From: Pristionchus mayeri
Lineage: Eukaryota > Nematoda > Chromadorea > Rhabditida > Neodiplogasteridae
Direction of reading: 5' to 3'
NCBI GenBank assembly: GCA_036245805.1
Contig: BTRK01000005.1
Location: forward strand, 47,417,216 to 47,481,215
DNA: 64,000 nt
Shown here: piece by piece, positions 12,116 to 22,114 of the stretch
Layout of the letters: each line of letters starts with the position of its first letter
Position numbering within the stretch: position 1 is the first letter of the stretch
Notes under the pieces: model-generated
Databases searched by the model: none
What the model was told of the DNA's origin: nothing
The model's input: only the letters and a program-made list of their open reading frames with translations
Program-made: the position numbers and the translations under genes

Positions 12116-12940
12116 ATTTGAGTATACACACGAACATGCACATATTTACTAACCTCACCACGTTTTCACCTCCGGCTCCAATTTCATTTTCGAAAAGGTC
12201 CACGAATCCTCCCTTCACATCACATTCGGGACATGACATCGATTCCCGCGAATGATCCGCTGCGCGTTTGTCCTCGCATTCGCGGCAGACCGCGTGTCCG
12301 CACGCGGTGAAGAAGACGCGTCGAAGCGGCTCCGCGCAAAGGCAAGTGCGACAAGTGCGCAGGTAGCGAATTTGGCTGCTAAAATTGGGAAAAAATGTTC
12401 AAATTGTCAAGAAAATATAAATACTCAGCACAAATAAATGATAACATCGTATACGAGTTCGAGGTGGCACAAAATTATATTCATTCATTATACTCTAATG
12501 AAGATTCTTTCAATCGTTCTCTATTACATACCTTTGCTCATTTTCCCTGCGAAGCTCATCGATTCGCTTTCTCTTTTGATCACTCAAACGCTGCTTCTCT
12601 AGTTGAACCATGCCAGGAGACATGCTGAATAGCTCATCTGAGTCGTCGAATATGAGATCGTTCCGGCTCCGCGCGTGGCTGAGGAATCGCTCGAGTGCGC
12701 GCCTCTCGTGTTCCTCGTCGTCTTCTTGGAGGCGACGGTGGTTGTAAGCGTTCTGTTCAGGAACACTTCGCTCGCGGGTGCGAACATCGTCTAGATTGTG
12801 GATTCTTCGATGCTCGAGTTCATCGCGACGGCGGAGGATGCGTTCAAAGATGCGCCGCTCGCGCGCTGTGGGAATCTCGAGGATGGCGCCGCCTGCTTCC
12901 TCCTCGCTTTCGTCGTTCTGCACAGTAGAGTTCATAATTC

Positions 12941-13020
12941 GGGTCACCGTCTCTTCATTTTACACACTCTCTCGGCCGGTGGAATGGCGAGAGAGTGTGC
13001 AGAATGAAGAGACCGTGGTT
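12941..13020. repeat. Hairpin in intron of RING gene A
   Basis: CACCGTCTCTTCATTTTACA and the following CACTCTCTCG pair with inverted CGAGAGAGTGTGCAGAATGA and the following AGAGACCGTG. A related half copy sits near 7580-7640. Confidence 0.7.
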
Positions 13021-13329
13021 TCATTTCTCGAACTCGTTCTGTGCAGGAGCACTTAGACTTAGGTTCAGACTTAGCATTACCTCCACGTTTTGTACAGGAA
13101 CACTCTGTGTCCTGGCATCCTCGAGGTGCGCTATGCGCCTATCGAGTTCCTCGATGAATCGGCGGTGGTTGTATTGGTTGACACTAGGATTCGACATGGG
13201 CTCATGATTGATTCTGAAAAGATATTGCATCATCTTATTTGTACACCAGCCGATCGCGCGCGCCACGGCGCGCGCAATCGACTGGCATGTTCCTTGATTT
13301 TTTCTAACGCCTCGTCTTATTTCTTTCGA

Positions 13330-14425
13330 ATGCAAAATCTTTCTCACTCCTCTCTCACACTCCCTTACTTTACATATCTCCTTCCATCTCCCTACCTCCC
13401 TCTCGCCCCTCGCTCCCACTCGCTCCCCTATATCTGTCTCCCTCCATCTCCCTCTCTCCCTCTCTCCTGCTCGCCACCTTTCTCTCTCTCTTCCTCTCTC
13501 CCCTTCTCTCCCTTCGTTCCCCTCTATCTCTATCTCTCCTTCTACTTTCTCTCCCTCTCTCCCTCTTTCTCCCTCTCTTCCTCTCTATCCCTTTCTCACC
13601 CCTCGCTCACCCTCGCTCCTCTATATCTCTCCCCCTCTATTTTTCTCCTCTCTCCCTCTCTCTCCTTCTCTCTCCCTCTCTCTCCCCCTCTCCCTCTCTT
13701 TCTCCCTCTCTCTTCTTCTCTCTCCCACCCCCCCTCCCTCTCTCTCACCCTCTCTCCCACTCTCCCTCCCTTTCTCTTACCCTCTCGCCCTCCCCCTCTC
13801 TCACCACCTCTCTCCCTCTCACTCCTTCTCTCCCTCGTTCCCTCTCTCCTACTATTCCTCTTTCTATCGCTCCCACTCTCCCTCCCTGTCTCTCACCCCC
13901 TATCTCTCCTTCTCTCTTCCTCTCTCCCATCTATCTCCCTCTCCCTCTATATTTCTCCATCTATCTCTCTCTCCCTCTCTCTCCCTCTCACCCACTCCCC
14001 CTACCTCTCTCTCTTCTTCTCTCTCTCCCTCTCTCCCTCTCCCTCCTTCTCTCTCCCTCTCCCCCTCACCCTCTCCCCCCTCTCCCTATCTCGCCCCTTC
14101 TCCCTCTCTCCGCTCTCCCTCTCTCCCCCTCCCCCCTCGCTCCCATCCATCTATCTCTCCCTCTATATTTCTACATCTATCTCTCTCTCCCTCTCTCCCT
14201 CTCTCCCTCTCCCCCACTCTCCCTCCCCCTCTCTCACCCTCTCTCCCTCCCTCTCTTTCACCACCTCTCTCCCTCTATCCCTCTCTCCTACTCTTCCTCT
14301 TTCTCTCGCTCCCTCTCTCCCTCCCTGTCTCTCTCTCTCTCACCCTCTCTCCCTCTCTATCCCTCTCTCAATCTCTCCCTGTCTACTTCTCCCCCCTCTC
14401 CTACTCTCTCTCTCGTTTGTGGATG
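13330..14425. repeat. 1.1-kb CT-rich polypyrimidine tract
   Basis: Almost unbroken imperfect (CTCTCTCC)n on the plus strand. The long frame across it (Ser/Leu/Pro repeats) is a composition artefact. It lies in intron 1 of RING gene A. Confidence 0.9.
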
Positions 14426-14439
14426 TTCTTTAACATGCT

Positions 14440-14995
14440 AGAAGGTTTGGAATATTTTCGAACTTTCTGGAACATTCTAGAAGCTTTGGAACATTTTCGA
14501 ACTTTCTGGAACATTCTAGAAGCTTTAGAAAATTTCCCAACTTTCTGGAACATTCTAGAAGCTTTAGACTATTTCTGAACTTTCTGGAACATTCTAGAAG
14601 CTTTAGAACATTTTCGAACTTTCTGGAACATTCTAGAAGCTTTGGAACATTTTCGAACATTCTGGAACGTTCTAGAAGCTTTGGAACATTTTCGAACATT
14701 CTGGAACATTCTAGAAGCTTTGGAACATTTTCGAACTTTCTGGAACATTCTAGAAGCTTTAGACTATTTCTGAACTTTCTGGAACATTCTAGAAGCTTTA
14801 GAACATTTTCGAACTTTCTGGAACATTCTAGAAGCTTTGGAACATTTTCGAACATTCTGGAACGTTCTAGAAGCTTTGGAACATTTTCGAACATTCTGGA
14901 ACATTCTAGAAGCTTTGGAACATTTTCGAACTTTCTGGAACATTCTGGAAGCTTTGGAACATTTTCGAAATTTCTGGAACATTCTAGAACCTTTG
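14440..14995. repeat. 39-base minisatellite, about 14 units, each with a heat-shock-element-like core
   Basis: Each unit contains GGAACATTCTAGAAGC, matching the three-box heat-shock element nGAAnnTTCnnGAAn, then TTTGGAACATTTTCGAACTT. A block of five units is itself duplicated (higher-order repeat of about 195 bases). As the period is 13 codons, both strands stay open; that coding is fortuitous. Lies in intron 1 of RING gene A. Confidence 0.85.
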
Positions 14996-14999
14996 GCCT

Positions 15000-15395
15000 A
15001 TAGCAAATTATTGATTGGTATACTGTCATTCAAAGATCAAAGATCAAAATCATAAATCTGACCCATGGAATAATATGTGACCCATGGCTAATTATCGATT
15101 GGTATACGGTAGTTGACCTAATGCTAATTATTGATTGGTATACTGTCATTCAACGATCAAAGATCAAAATCATAAATCTGACCCATGGAATAATATGTGA
15201 CCCATGGCTAATTATCGATTGGTATACGGTAGTTGACCTAATGCTAATTATTGATTGGTATACGGTAATTCAAAGATCAAAGGTCAAAATCATAAATCTG
15301 ACCCACGGAATAATGGTTGACCCATGGCTAATTATCGATTGGTATACGGTAGTTGACCCTATGCTAATTATTGATTGGTATACGGTAGTGGACCG
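15000..15395. repeat. 120-base tandem repeat, about three copies
   Basis: Units contain ATTATTGATTGGTATACTGT, CAAAGATCAAAGATC, GACCCATGGAATAATA and a second GATTGGTATACGGTAGTTGA. It is followed by GACAGACGGACAGACGGACA and TATATATATATAGG at 15445-15485. Together with the minisatellite and CT tract it looks like one inserted transposon block, possibly Helitron-like (inference). Confidence 0.8.
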
Positions 15396-15669
15396 ATGCC
15401 CTTCTAAGGTCATCCACCCCTCCCCTCCCTATTTCGCAATCTGGACAGACGGACAGACGGACACAGCTCTATATATATATAGGTATTGATATATTCAGTA
15501 TATGAAAGCGCCCGAAATTGAATAAATAATTTTGAAATTGAACTCGATATTTCCTATCTTTTCTCGAATGCCTTTGTACCAACATAAGCATGAGAAATAT
15601 TTTAAATAATATGTAAACTTTAAAATTTTACCTCTGATTATTGATGTTATCCATGTTCAGAAGTAGATG

Positions 15670-15870
15670 AACGAGAAGGCACACAACTATCCAAGGAGGA
15701 AAGGATAGGAGAAATTGATAGGAATGAACTAATCAACTACAATTGTCGGGTGCTTCCGATCGCAATCAGTCAGAGAAACGAGAGAGCACGGAAAGAAAGA
15801 GGGCGGGGTTCCAGACTTCGGTTGCCATAAATCCAAGGCAAACCCATAGGCACGCCTTTTTCTATCATAT
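15670..15870 (-). promoter_or_regulatory. Conserved 5' flank of tandem-RING genes (copy at gene A)
   Basis: Upstream of the MDNINNQ exon the minus strand shows TTTATGGCAACCGAAGTCTG, CGTGCTCTCTCGTTTCTCTG, ACCCGACAATTGTAGTTG and CTTTCCTCC in order. The same blocks precede genes B, C and D. A shared promoter or 5' leader is inferred from conservation; no binding-site family is claimed. Confidence 0.5.
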
Positions 15871-16347
15871 TTGAACCGATAGGAAGGTGACTAATTTTGA
15901 ACTTTTGGATTCGATAGGATTTTATTAGATGTGATCAAAACAACTAAATGGAAAAGTTTTGCTCGCGATGAGAAACGATGACGAATTTGCACAGATCAAT
16001 ATGCTTCTTTCTATGATTTTTGCTTTCTTTCAATTAATTTTGCTTATATGTAAATAGCCAAAGATGCATGTATGACACTGCGTACAAAGTGATCTTGGGT
16101 GGATGTCCTCTTCAAGATCCGCGCTGATAGTGCGTCTTACTAAGGAATCCACGCAGCACCCTATATAATAGATATGTTGCACCATAAACACAGGAATGTG
16201 AATTCGAATCCATATTCAGTATGATCATGTTTCTTATTCAGGGTTCATTCTCTACAAAAAGTAAAAAATGCGGTAGCACGATTTCATTTTCGTAAATGTT
16301 TTAGTTAAATACAATTGCAAATTAGAATCATAATATCAAATTAAAAA

Positions 16348-17115
16348 TCAGTTAAAACAGACACATTTCAGGAAAAAGGTGAAAAGCTTAATTAGACAGA
16401 ATTCTTCATTTTTCTTCTTGAAATTATTTTTCTTCATTCCAACTACATTTCTCCAAACTTTGCCTGGAGCATTTTTCATCATAGAAACGGATTTCATTCC
16501 ATTTTCAACCATTTGGTCTGCAATTGAAGACCAGAATGCATCCGATTGATCAAATAAATCTCCATCAACATTTTCACACTTTTGCTGAGTCAAACTGAAC
16601 TGTGCAACCTTCATGGAAACTTGTAGAAGAAATCCACCTGAACATGTAATTTTTAAAAAAAAAGTCAATTTTATCAATCAATCGTTACAAAAATGTATGC
16701 AAACTTACGAAATGCTGTCGTATCACATTCCGATGAGAAGATTTTAAATTTAGGATATTCACGACTTTGCAAAAGCTTCAGGACGCAATTCTTGAATATT
16801 GTTTTTAAATAATTATTTTTAAATCCATTTATTTAGCATATGTGCATAGCTCAGTTGTTTGGTAAGACTCGAAACCGTGAAGGACATGTCATCAATCCAA
16901 GTGTTGACTCTGAGCGCATTGACTATAATGCCGATCTTTCTTTTTGTAATGTCGTTGAATTCGGCTGTATCTTTAAGATCCACATAAACATTTCCGATTC
17001 CACTTGATCTCGACAAGATCCTGGCAAACTGTTTCGCAATTAAACCATCTTGCTTTTTCTTTTCTTCTTCAGTGATGTTGGCAGTAATCCGATACCTTGC
17101 GTAGATTCGAGGATT
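16348..17115 (-). pseudogene. F-box-like family copy 4, 5'-truncated
   Basis: Exons corresponding to 3, 4 and 5 of the family remain. Exon 3 (from about 17115) contains LSRSSGIGNVYVDLKDTAEF. Exon 4 is about 16791-16712. Exon 5 is 16637-16348, with QKCENVDGDLFDQSDAFW, closest to copy 1. No F-box-like exons were found upstream, where a transposon end sits at 17187. The exon 3 donor is also damaged: paralogues have GAG|gt, while this copy has GAGCT. A truncated, non-functional duplicate is the simplest reading. Confidence 0.6.
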
Positions 17116-17186
17116 CTCAAATGCATAACTTTGAAATAATATTTTCCTTTCTATTATTTGAATTGTCTGCTTTAATTTTAGGTGTA

Positions 17187-17230
17187 CAGGGTGGCCCAAA
17201 AATATGGTGACAGGATTCAATAGGGCGCCA
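17187..17230. mobile_element. Single terminal repeat of a Tc1/mariner-like element
   Basis: CAGGGTGGCCCAAAAATATG preceded by TA resembles the ends of the element at 24.4-25.5 kb (CAGGGTGCGTAAAAAGTATG). No partner end was found nearby, so this looks like a truncated insertion. It lies just upstream of the truncated F-box-like copy 4. Confidence 0.5.
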
Positions 17231-17849
17231 AACCATTTCCGTTTATTTGATGGCCATCAAACCATGCATGGTTGTTGCTCAGACATCTATCTAGTCAGCA
17301 AACAAATTTTAGCTGTTAGGTCGTTATTGTCTCTGAGCATCATTCATTTTTCTGATTTTGTTACTGAATTGGCTCGAAATTTCGCCTCAAAGTATGTCAA
17401 ATTCAAAAGGTTCCTGTAAAAAAAGTATACGAAGGACGGACATTTCCCCATTTTTACTGAAGTCAGTGACACATGTAGAATTAAAATAAACTATTTACGA
17501 CTAGAAGCGGAGTACAATATTGTAGCGATAATTAAATATATGCGATTTTTGCGAACGACGCGCTGGGGACAATCATTCTTACATTTCCCGCGAACGTAAA
17601 TGCAAAGACAGAGCTTTTCAAATGCCTCTAAAATCATAATTCGCCGTGTTTATGCCACATTCTTACTGATTTCTTCCTACGGCTACTCGATACGCGAAAA
17701 TGATAATATCGATTTTTGATGTTTTAATCTGATGAAAATATTGACTTACGTCCATTCCTAAATATCATTTTGCATTTAAATATTTGGCCGGATTTGAAAA
17801 TAGAATTCGAAAGGATAATGGTTGGACAAAATTATAACCCTTTTATAGG

Positions 17850-18135
17850 GGGGTGACAAAAGCACAACCGACAAAAGCACAACGGATTTCCATTCACTGG
17901 ATATTCGAGCTATCATCTTGGGAATTGTTTCATTGTTATCAATGTGTGGTACACTACATCACCCTGATTAGATATTCAAGCAATGCGATTGTGAGTTTCA
18001 CTCATCGTCTATGTATCTTCATGGTTCATGGTCCAAATTTGCGAAAATGAGTGGAAAATCGTGGTTAGATAAACACCAAATACCCTAACTAATCGATGTC
18101 CATGTTACTGGGTTCCATTAGTTCCTGGTGTTCTA
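17850..18135. mobile_element. Diverged copy of the 59-kb foldback element
   Basis: GACAAAAGCACAAC ends and internal GGGAATTGTTTCATTGTTA and TTCATGGTTCATGGTCC stretches resemble the element at 59.03-59.55 kb. No coding potential. Confidence 0.5.
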
Positions 18136-18927
18136 GAATATGATTGGCAACGGCGTTTGGTGTGGTGAGAATCGATATATCTCGATCTCCTCTTTTTCAT
18201 CTCTCACCACACTAACAGTCAATCGGTAAATTACGTTTTAACAGTTTACATTAAGTAAGTGAATTCAACATTGTGCGAGAAAACATGCAAATCGGAAACG
18301 ATGAAAACTGTGAATAAACTTGCGATGGAACTTATCAGAATGTTCGTAAGGTACTGTACAGCGAACTGTACAGCGGGGTAAAAATGTGTTCCAAATTCAT
18401 CCATGTGCTCTAAAAGAAAGTGTCCTCAAATGATACATTCCCTGTTCGCAAAAATACCCCAACAAGCATCGAGAATATAAAAAAATGATATTATATTAGC
18501 CTTCAATAAACTCTTAGGTCATATCTACCGTATTCGCAAAACCGGCAACATTATCCTCGATCTCCTCTACCATTCTTCTCCATCCTCCTTCTCTCTTGCA
18601 GAAGGGACACACGACTTCTCTCATCTTCTCGCTCGCATCCAGGCTCAGTTTCTCCGCACATGCCAGGCACAGCAAGTGTCCGCAGGATTTGAAGACAGCC
18701 CGTTGATGAGGAGTGTCCAAGCAGACTCCGCAGTCACGGGAGAATCTACATATTACGAATATACACTCGCGGCAGACCGCGTGTCCGCACGCGGAGAAGA
18801 AGACGCGTCGAGGCGGCTCCGCGCATCCGCACGCGCGACAAGTGCGTAGGAAGCGAAGGCGGCTGCTGCAAATACGATATTTGTATCAACTATTTCTGCA
18901 TCAAAAATAAATAATAGGCAAACCACT

Positions 18928-19102
18928 GTTCATTCTCTCTGAGCAATTCGTCGATTTTGTATTTCAGCTCTCGAAGTCTGATCCCTCATGTAAATCCCAT
19001 CCCGTGGGACACGATCGATTCTGGAAAAAGTGTTCAATTTCATGTGCGTTAAACAAAAGAACATGAGGATCATTCAAAGATATCGTAGGTATGGCGTAGT
19101 GA
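18928..19102. repeat. Long target-site duplication, left copy
   Basis: Runs from TTCATTCTCTCTGAGC to GTAGGTATGGCGTAGT and matches 20665-20843 nearly perfectly, apart from a five-base deletion (GATTTTG versus GATTCTCGTTTG). It duplicates exon 3 and flanking intron of RING gene B. Confidence 0.85.
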
Positions 19103-20664
19103 GGAGGGACTGGGCGTAGGTACTCCCAGTCCCTCCTCAGCCTCTGGATCCCCTTCCTCCCTTCCTACCCGATGAGGTCAGCAAAGCGATGTCCCAACTC
19201 AAGTGTGGTCACTCACCCGGTTCGGATGGCATTCTCCCTGATATGCTATACCACTCTCGAAACCACCTTGCTCCCGTTATCGCTGATCTACTCAACTATC
19301 TGGTAGATGGAGAGGCTGTTCCAAGCGACCTGACCGAAGCAATTGTCACTCTTCTGCACAAGAAAGGAGACCCTACCAACATTGGGAACTTCCGTCCCAT
19401 CTCCCTCCTCACCGTTTCCCTGAAGACAATGACCAAAGTCATTCTTCAGAGACTCGAAACTGTGCTTGAAGAAACAGAGTCCTCGACCCAAACCGGCTTC
19501 CGGCGCGGCTACAGTACTCTCGACAACCTGCATGCCATCAAGCAGGTCGCTGAAAGAACCTCCGAGTACGGTATCCCAATCTACTTGGCGTTCGTCGACT
19601 TCAAGAAGGCGTTCGACTGTGTGGAGTGGAATGCCTGCTGGCAAGCCCTCTTCTCGTTCGGAGCCCATCCCTCCCTCGTCCACATGTTGCGCCGTCTCTA
19701 CGAGTCCTCCTCTACACTCATTCGAGTTAATGAGGAGCTCGTTCCTGTGACTGTGCGTCGAGGAGTCCGCCAAGGGGATACCCTCTCCCCTCGTCTCTTC
19801 AACGCAGTGCTACGATCAGCCATGGACAACATTGACTGGGAGTCAGATGGAATTAGAATCGACGGAAGGAACCTTTGCCACTTGGAGTATGCCGATGACG
19901 TGGCTCTCGTTGCCAAATCTCGACCCGAGCTGGAACGAATGCTGAAGAAGCTGATGGACGCGTGCAGCCGAGTTGGTCTCGAAGTGAATGCAAGCAAGAC
20001 CAACCTCCTCACCTCCTGCACCTCTACCCGCAATCCAATAATCATCGGCAATCTGCGATTCGAATTCGTCGATAGCGCCACCTATCTCGGAGGAAGAATA
20101 GCTCTTCCCTTGGATCATTCCGACGAAATAGAACACCGGATTCGATTAGGGTGGCTGGCCTGGAGTAAGCTCTCGCACCTCCTATCTTCTCGAATTCTGT
20201 CCATCAAGATCAGGAGGAGAGTCTTCGAGAGCTGCATCACGGCTACAGTTCTCTATGGGTGTGAAGTATGGGCTCTGAGATCTAGCGAGAAGGAGAGGCT
20301 GAGAGTCACCCAGAGGAAGATGGAAAGAAAGATGCTTGGAGTCACGCTGAGGGACAGATGGAGGAATGACCGCGTGAGAGGGATTACCAAGCTGAGAGAC
20401 TGGAATGAGGAAGGATTGAAACGAAAAGCGCGCTGGGCCCTCAAGATCAGAAGAATGGGAGTGGAACAGTGGAGCCGTGCGACAACTGTCTGGACTCCAT
20501 TCAATAGGACTCGTCCCCCCGGAAAGCCTCGCGCGCGATGGAGAGACGACCTATCCCGAGCTATTGGCAGCCATTGGTGGAGTGCAACTTATGAAGACTA
20601 CCGACCTATCATCTTCTGAGCGTTTCCGCCTGATAAGATAAATTGATTGATTGATTGATTGATT
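19103..20664 (+). mobile_element. RTE-type non-LTR retrotransposon, 5'-truncated
   Basis: Contains a reverse transcriptase frame and ends in a (TTGA/ATTG)n tail at 20637-20664. No endonuclease domain is present, so the 5' end is truncated. It is flanked by 175-180 base direct repeats of RING gene B sequence. A second 3' end fragment of the family is at 5.8 kb. Confidence 0.85.
19189..20619 (+). CDS. Reverse transcriptase (RTE clade, partial)
   Basis: A frame of 476 codons is open without interruption. RT motifs in order: PGSDGILPDML; KKGDPTNIGNFRPISLL; TGFRRGYST; AFVDFKKAFDCVEW (first catalytic Asp); RRGVRQGDTLSPRLF; HLEYADDVALVA (YADD catalytic Asp pair); then NASKT and ATYLGGRI. The C-terminal part (TATVLYGCEVWALR, then RPPGKPRARWRDDLSRAIG) is typical of RTE/Bov-B-like LINEs. 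The enzyme copies LINE RNA into DNA at the target. The N-terminal endonuclease is missing, so this copy cannot move on its own, but the intact frame argues for a recent insertion. The Met start is arbitrary because the 5' end is truncated. Confidence 0.9.
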   Translation: MSQLKCGHSPGSDGILPDMLYHSRNHLAPVIADLLNYLVDGEAVPSDLTEAIVTLLHKKGDPTNIGNFRPISLLTVSLKTMTKVILQRLETVLEETESSTQTGFRRGYSTLDNLHAIKQVAERTSEYGIPIYLAFVDFKKAFDCVEWNACWQALFSFGAHPSLVHMLRRLYESSSTLIRVNEELVPVTVRRGVRQGDTLSPRLFNAVLRSAMDNIDWESDGIRIDGRNLCHLEYADDVALVAKSRPELERMLKKLMDACSRVGLEVNASKTNLLTSCTSTRNPIIIGNLRFEFVDSATYLGGRIALPLDHSDEIEHRIRLGWLAWSKLSHLLSSRILSIKIRRRVFESCITATVLYGCEVWALRSSEKERLRVTQRKMERKMLGVTLRDRWRNDRVRGITKLRDWNEEGLKRKARWALKIRRMGVEQWSRATTVWTPFNRTRPPGKPRARWRDDLSRAIGSHWWSATYEDYRPIIF

Positions 20665-20843
20665 GTTCATTCTCTCTGAGCAATTCGTCGATTCTCGTTT
20701 GTATTTCAGCTCTCGAAGTCTGATCCCTCATGTAAATCCCATCCCGTGGGACACGATCGATTCTGGAAAAAGTGTTCAATTTCATGTGCGTTAAACAAAA
20801 GAACATGAGGATCATTCAAAGATATCGTAGGTATGGCGTAGTA
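20665..20843. repeat. Long target-site duplication, right copy
   Basis: Right-hand copy of the LINE flanking repeat. It carries exon 3 of RING gene B with its TTTTCCAG acceptor and upstream intron sequence. Confidence 0.85.
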
Positions 20844-21639
20844 AAAATTGTCCTGCTCTCTCTCGCAAGTCAGACAGTTCAGAAAGCAGGGTGAGGCTAG
20901 TCATATCTTGTGAAGGACAATAGGTCGTATGAGAACTATGACGCCTTGCCGCCTTGAGCAGTTATCCCTTTTGATAGACCTTCCTGGATACAATTGCCAT
21001 TCTATTAATGGTAGAAAATGTGATATCAGAGCGATCAGAAGCTACAAACAACAGCGTGACCAAATTTCAGGACCTTTTCATAACATACATATGTAAAAAA
21101 TAATAAAATACTGTAACAAATATGGCAAATAAAAACCTCTGGTTAGGGGTATTGTGCTCGATGCCTTGTACTTCCTCGGCGAATCTGCGACGGTCTCGGT
21201 AATTTTCGCTGCGCTGTTCGATGCCACGCACTGAGTTGCGCTCACGGATGGCGCGTTCGCGGTGGAAGTCAGCAATTCGCAACCGGACATTCTCAGAAAT
21301 AAGGTCATCAGCGTTGTTTTGGCGGAAGCGACGAAATGGTTCGCGAGCGAGGTATTCAATGACGACAGGGTCGCGGTCTATTCTGAAACCATAATTTAAC
21401 GTCCTATCGTGCAAACTTTCAATAAGAAAAAGCGTCTGTATATCGATTAAGCAATTGCACGTTTGAGAAATATTTGTGAACAAGATTAACTTCTTGTAAA
21501 TTTTCGAATGACATGACAAAAAAAAATAAAGTGGAAATATTTACCTCTGATTATTGACGTTGTCCATGATTGCTTAGATCGAGGAGTGGGCTCACGACTA
21601 ATCAAGGAGAGTATTGAGTGAAATGATTTCTACGAAAAC

Positions 21640-21800
21640 ATCAAATTCAATCGTCGGATGCTTCAACCGTAATCTGTCAGAGAAACGAGAGGGAATGACG
21701 AAGACATATGCGTTTTCGAATACCATAAAAGGAAAGCATTCCCACTGGCATTCCTCGCGTTATGATCGATTGGTGAATAGCTGTGTGAAATTAGGATATG
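21640..21800 (-). promoter_or_regulatory. Conserved 5' flank of tandem-RING genes (copy at gene B)
   Basis: The minus strand shows TTTATGGTATTCGAAAACG, CCCTCTCGTTTCTCTGACAG and GAAGCATCCGACGATTG, in the order seen upstream of genes A, C and D. It also shares further upstream sequence with D (TTCACACA..TATTCACCA). Confidence 0.5.
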
Positions 21801-22114
21801 ATGACCGTAATATGGAAGTTAAGATGCCAGCTCGATTATCCTCTTGACTATTTGGAATATGAACAACTCATACGATATACAAAAATATTTGTGTAGATCT
21901 ATCCGATTTCTATCCGATTGTTCCCGAGGAGTTTCTTAATGGCTTTCTCCTTAGGTGATACATTTTTTTCGTATTCGTTAAGCGATACTGTGTTTTCGAT
22001 TACGTTGTTTATTCATCCATTAGCTCAGTCTAAATTAGCCATTTTTTTCTTAGTAAAATATTTAATGTCGACACTCGAAAATCGAGGCCTTTAAAGAACT
22101 GACTACAAAATATT

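Larger units (their letters stand above)
11497..15654 (-). pseudogene. Tandem-RING gene A (RING2 disrupted)
   Basis: Exon 1 (15654-15632) is a 23-base start exon encoding MDNINNQ. Exon 2 is 13213-13081 and exon 3 is 12917-12532, giving an Arg/Glu-rich, coiled-coil-prone region ending RRENEQR. Exon 4 (from 12378) is RING1: CRTC, CGHAVC, REC, CPEC. Exon 5 (11733-11497) is RING2: CGHLIC, LAC, CPFC. Against gene D, exon 5 lacks one base before AVF, so with the homologous donor (GTGAG|gttag, exon 4 ending about 12153) the frame terminates inside RING2. An earlier donor six bases upstream (GTG|gtgagg at 12158) keeps the frame open but replaces the first CxxC of RING2 by non-Cys sequence. RING proteins are usually E3 ubiquitin ligases. 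Intron 1 is 2.4 kb and holds the heat-shock-element minisatellite block; intron 4 holds a SINE. Confidence 0.65.
18514..21567 (-). pseudogene. Tandem-RING gene B, split by a LINE
   Basis: Exon 1 (21567-21545) encodes MDNVNNQ. Exon 2 (21382-21137) encodes an Arg-rich acidic/basic mix. Exon 3 (from 20762) reads RIDRVPRDGIYMRD to LLRENE and is then cut by the retrotransposon. The rest of exon 3 and a duplicate of its 5' part lie at about 19021-18927. The RING exon (18867-18514) starts CRAC, CGHAVC, REC. It has lost the second half of RING1 plus the following intron, and continues in frame through IFVICRFSRD into a complete RING2 (CGVC, CGHLLC, LAC, CPFC). The 5'-side duplicate of exon 3 also lacks five bases. 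The mRNA could only be rescued by splicing out the LINE. Same structure as gene D before damage. Confidence 0.7.

Noticed and set aside
13090..14433. 447-codon Ser/Leu/Pro open frame
   Set aside because: It is the CT-rich tract read in one frame; the other strand's exon of RING gene A overlaps its start. No sensible protein.
14430..15029. 199-codon frame with a 13-residue repeat
   Set aside because: A 39-base repeat keeps any frame open; there is no splice context or start signal and the reverse strand is equally open.
14440..15395. CRISPR-like array
   Set aside because: Units are contiguous tandem repeats without unique spacers, in a eukaryotic intron.
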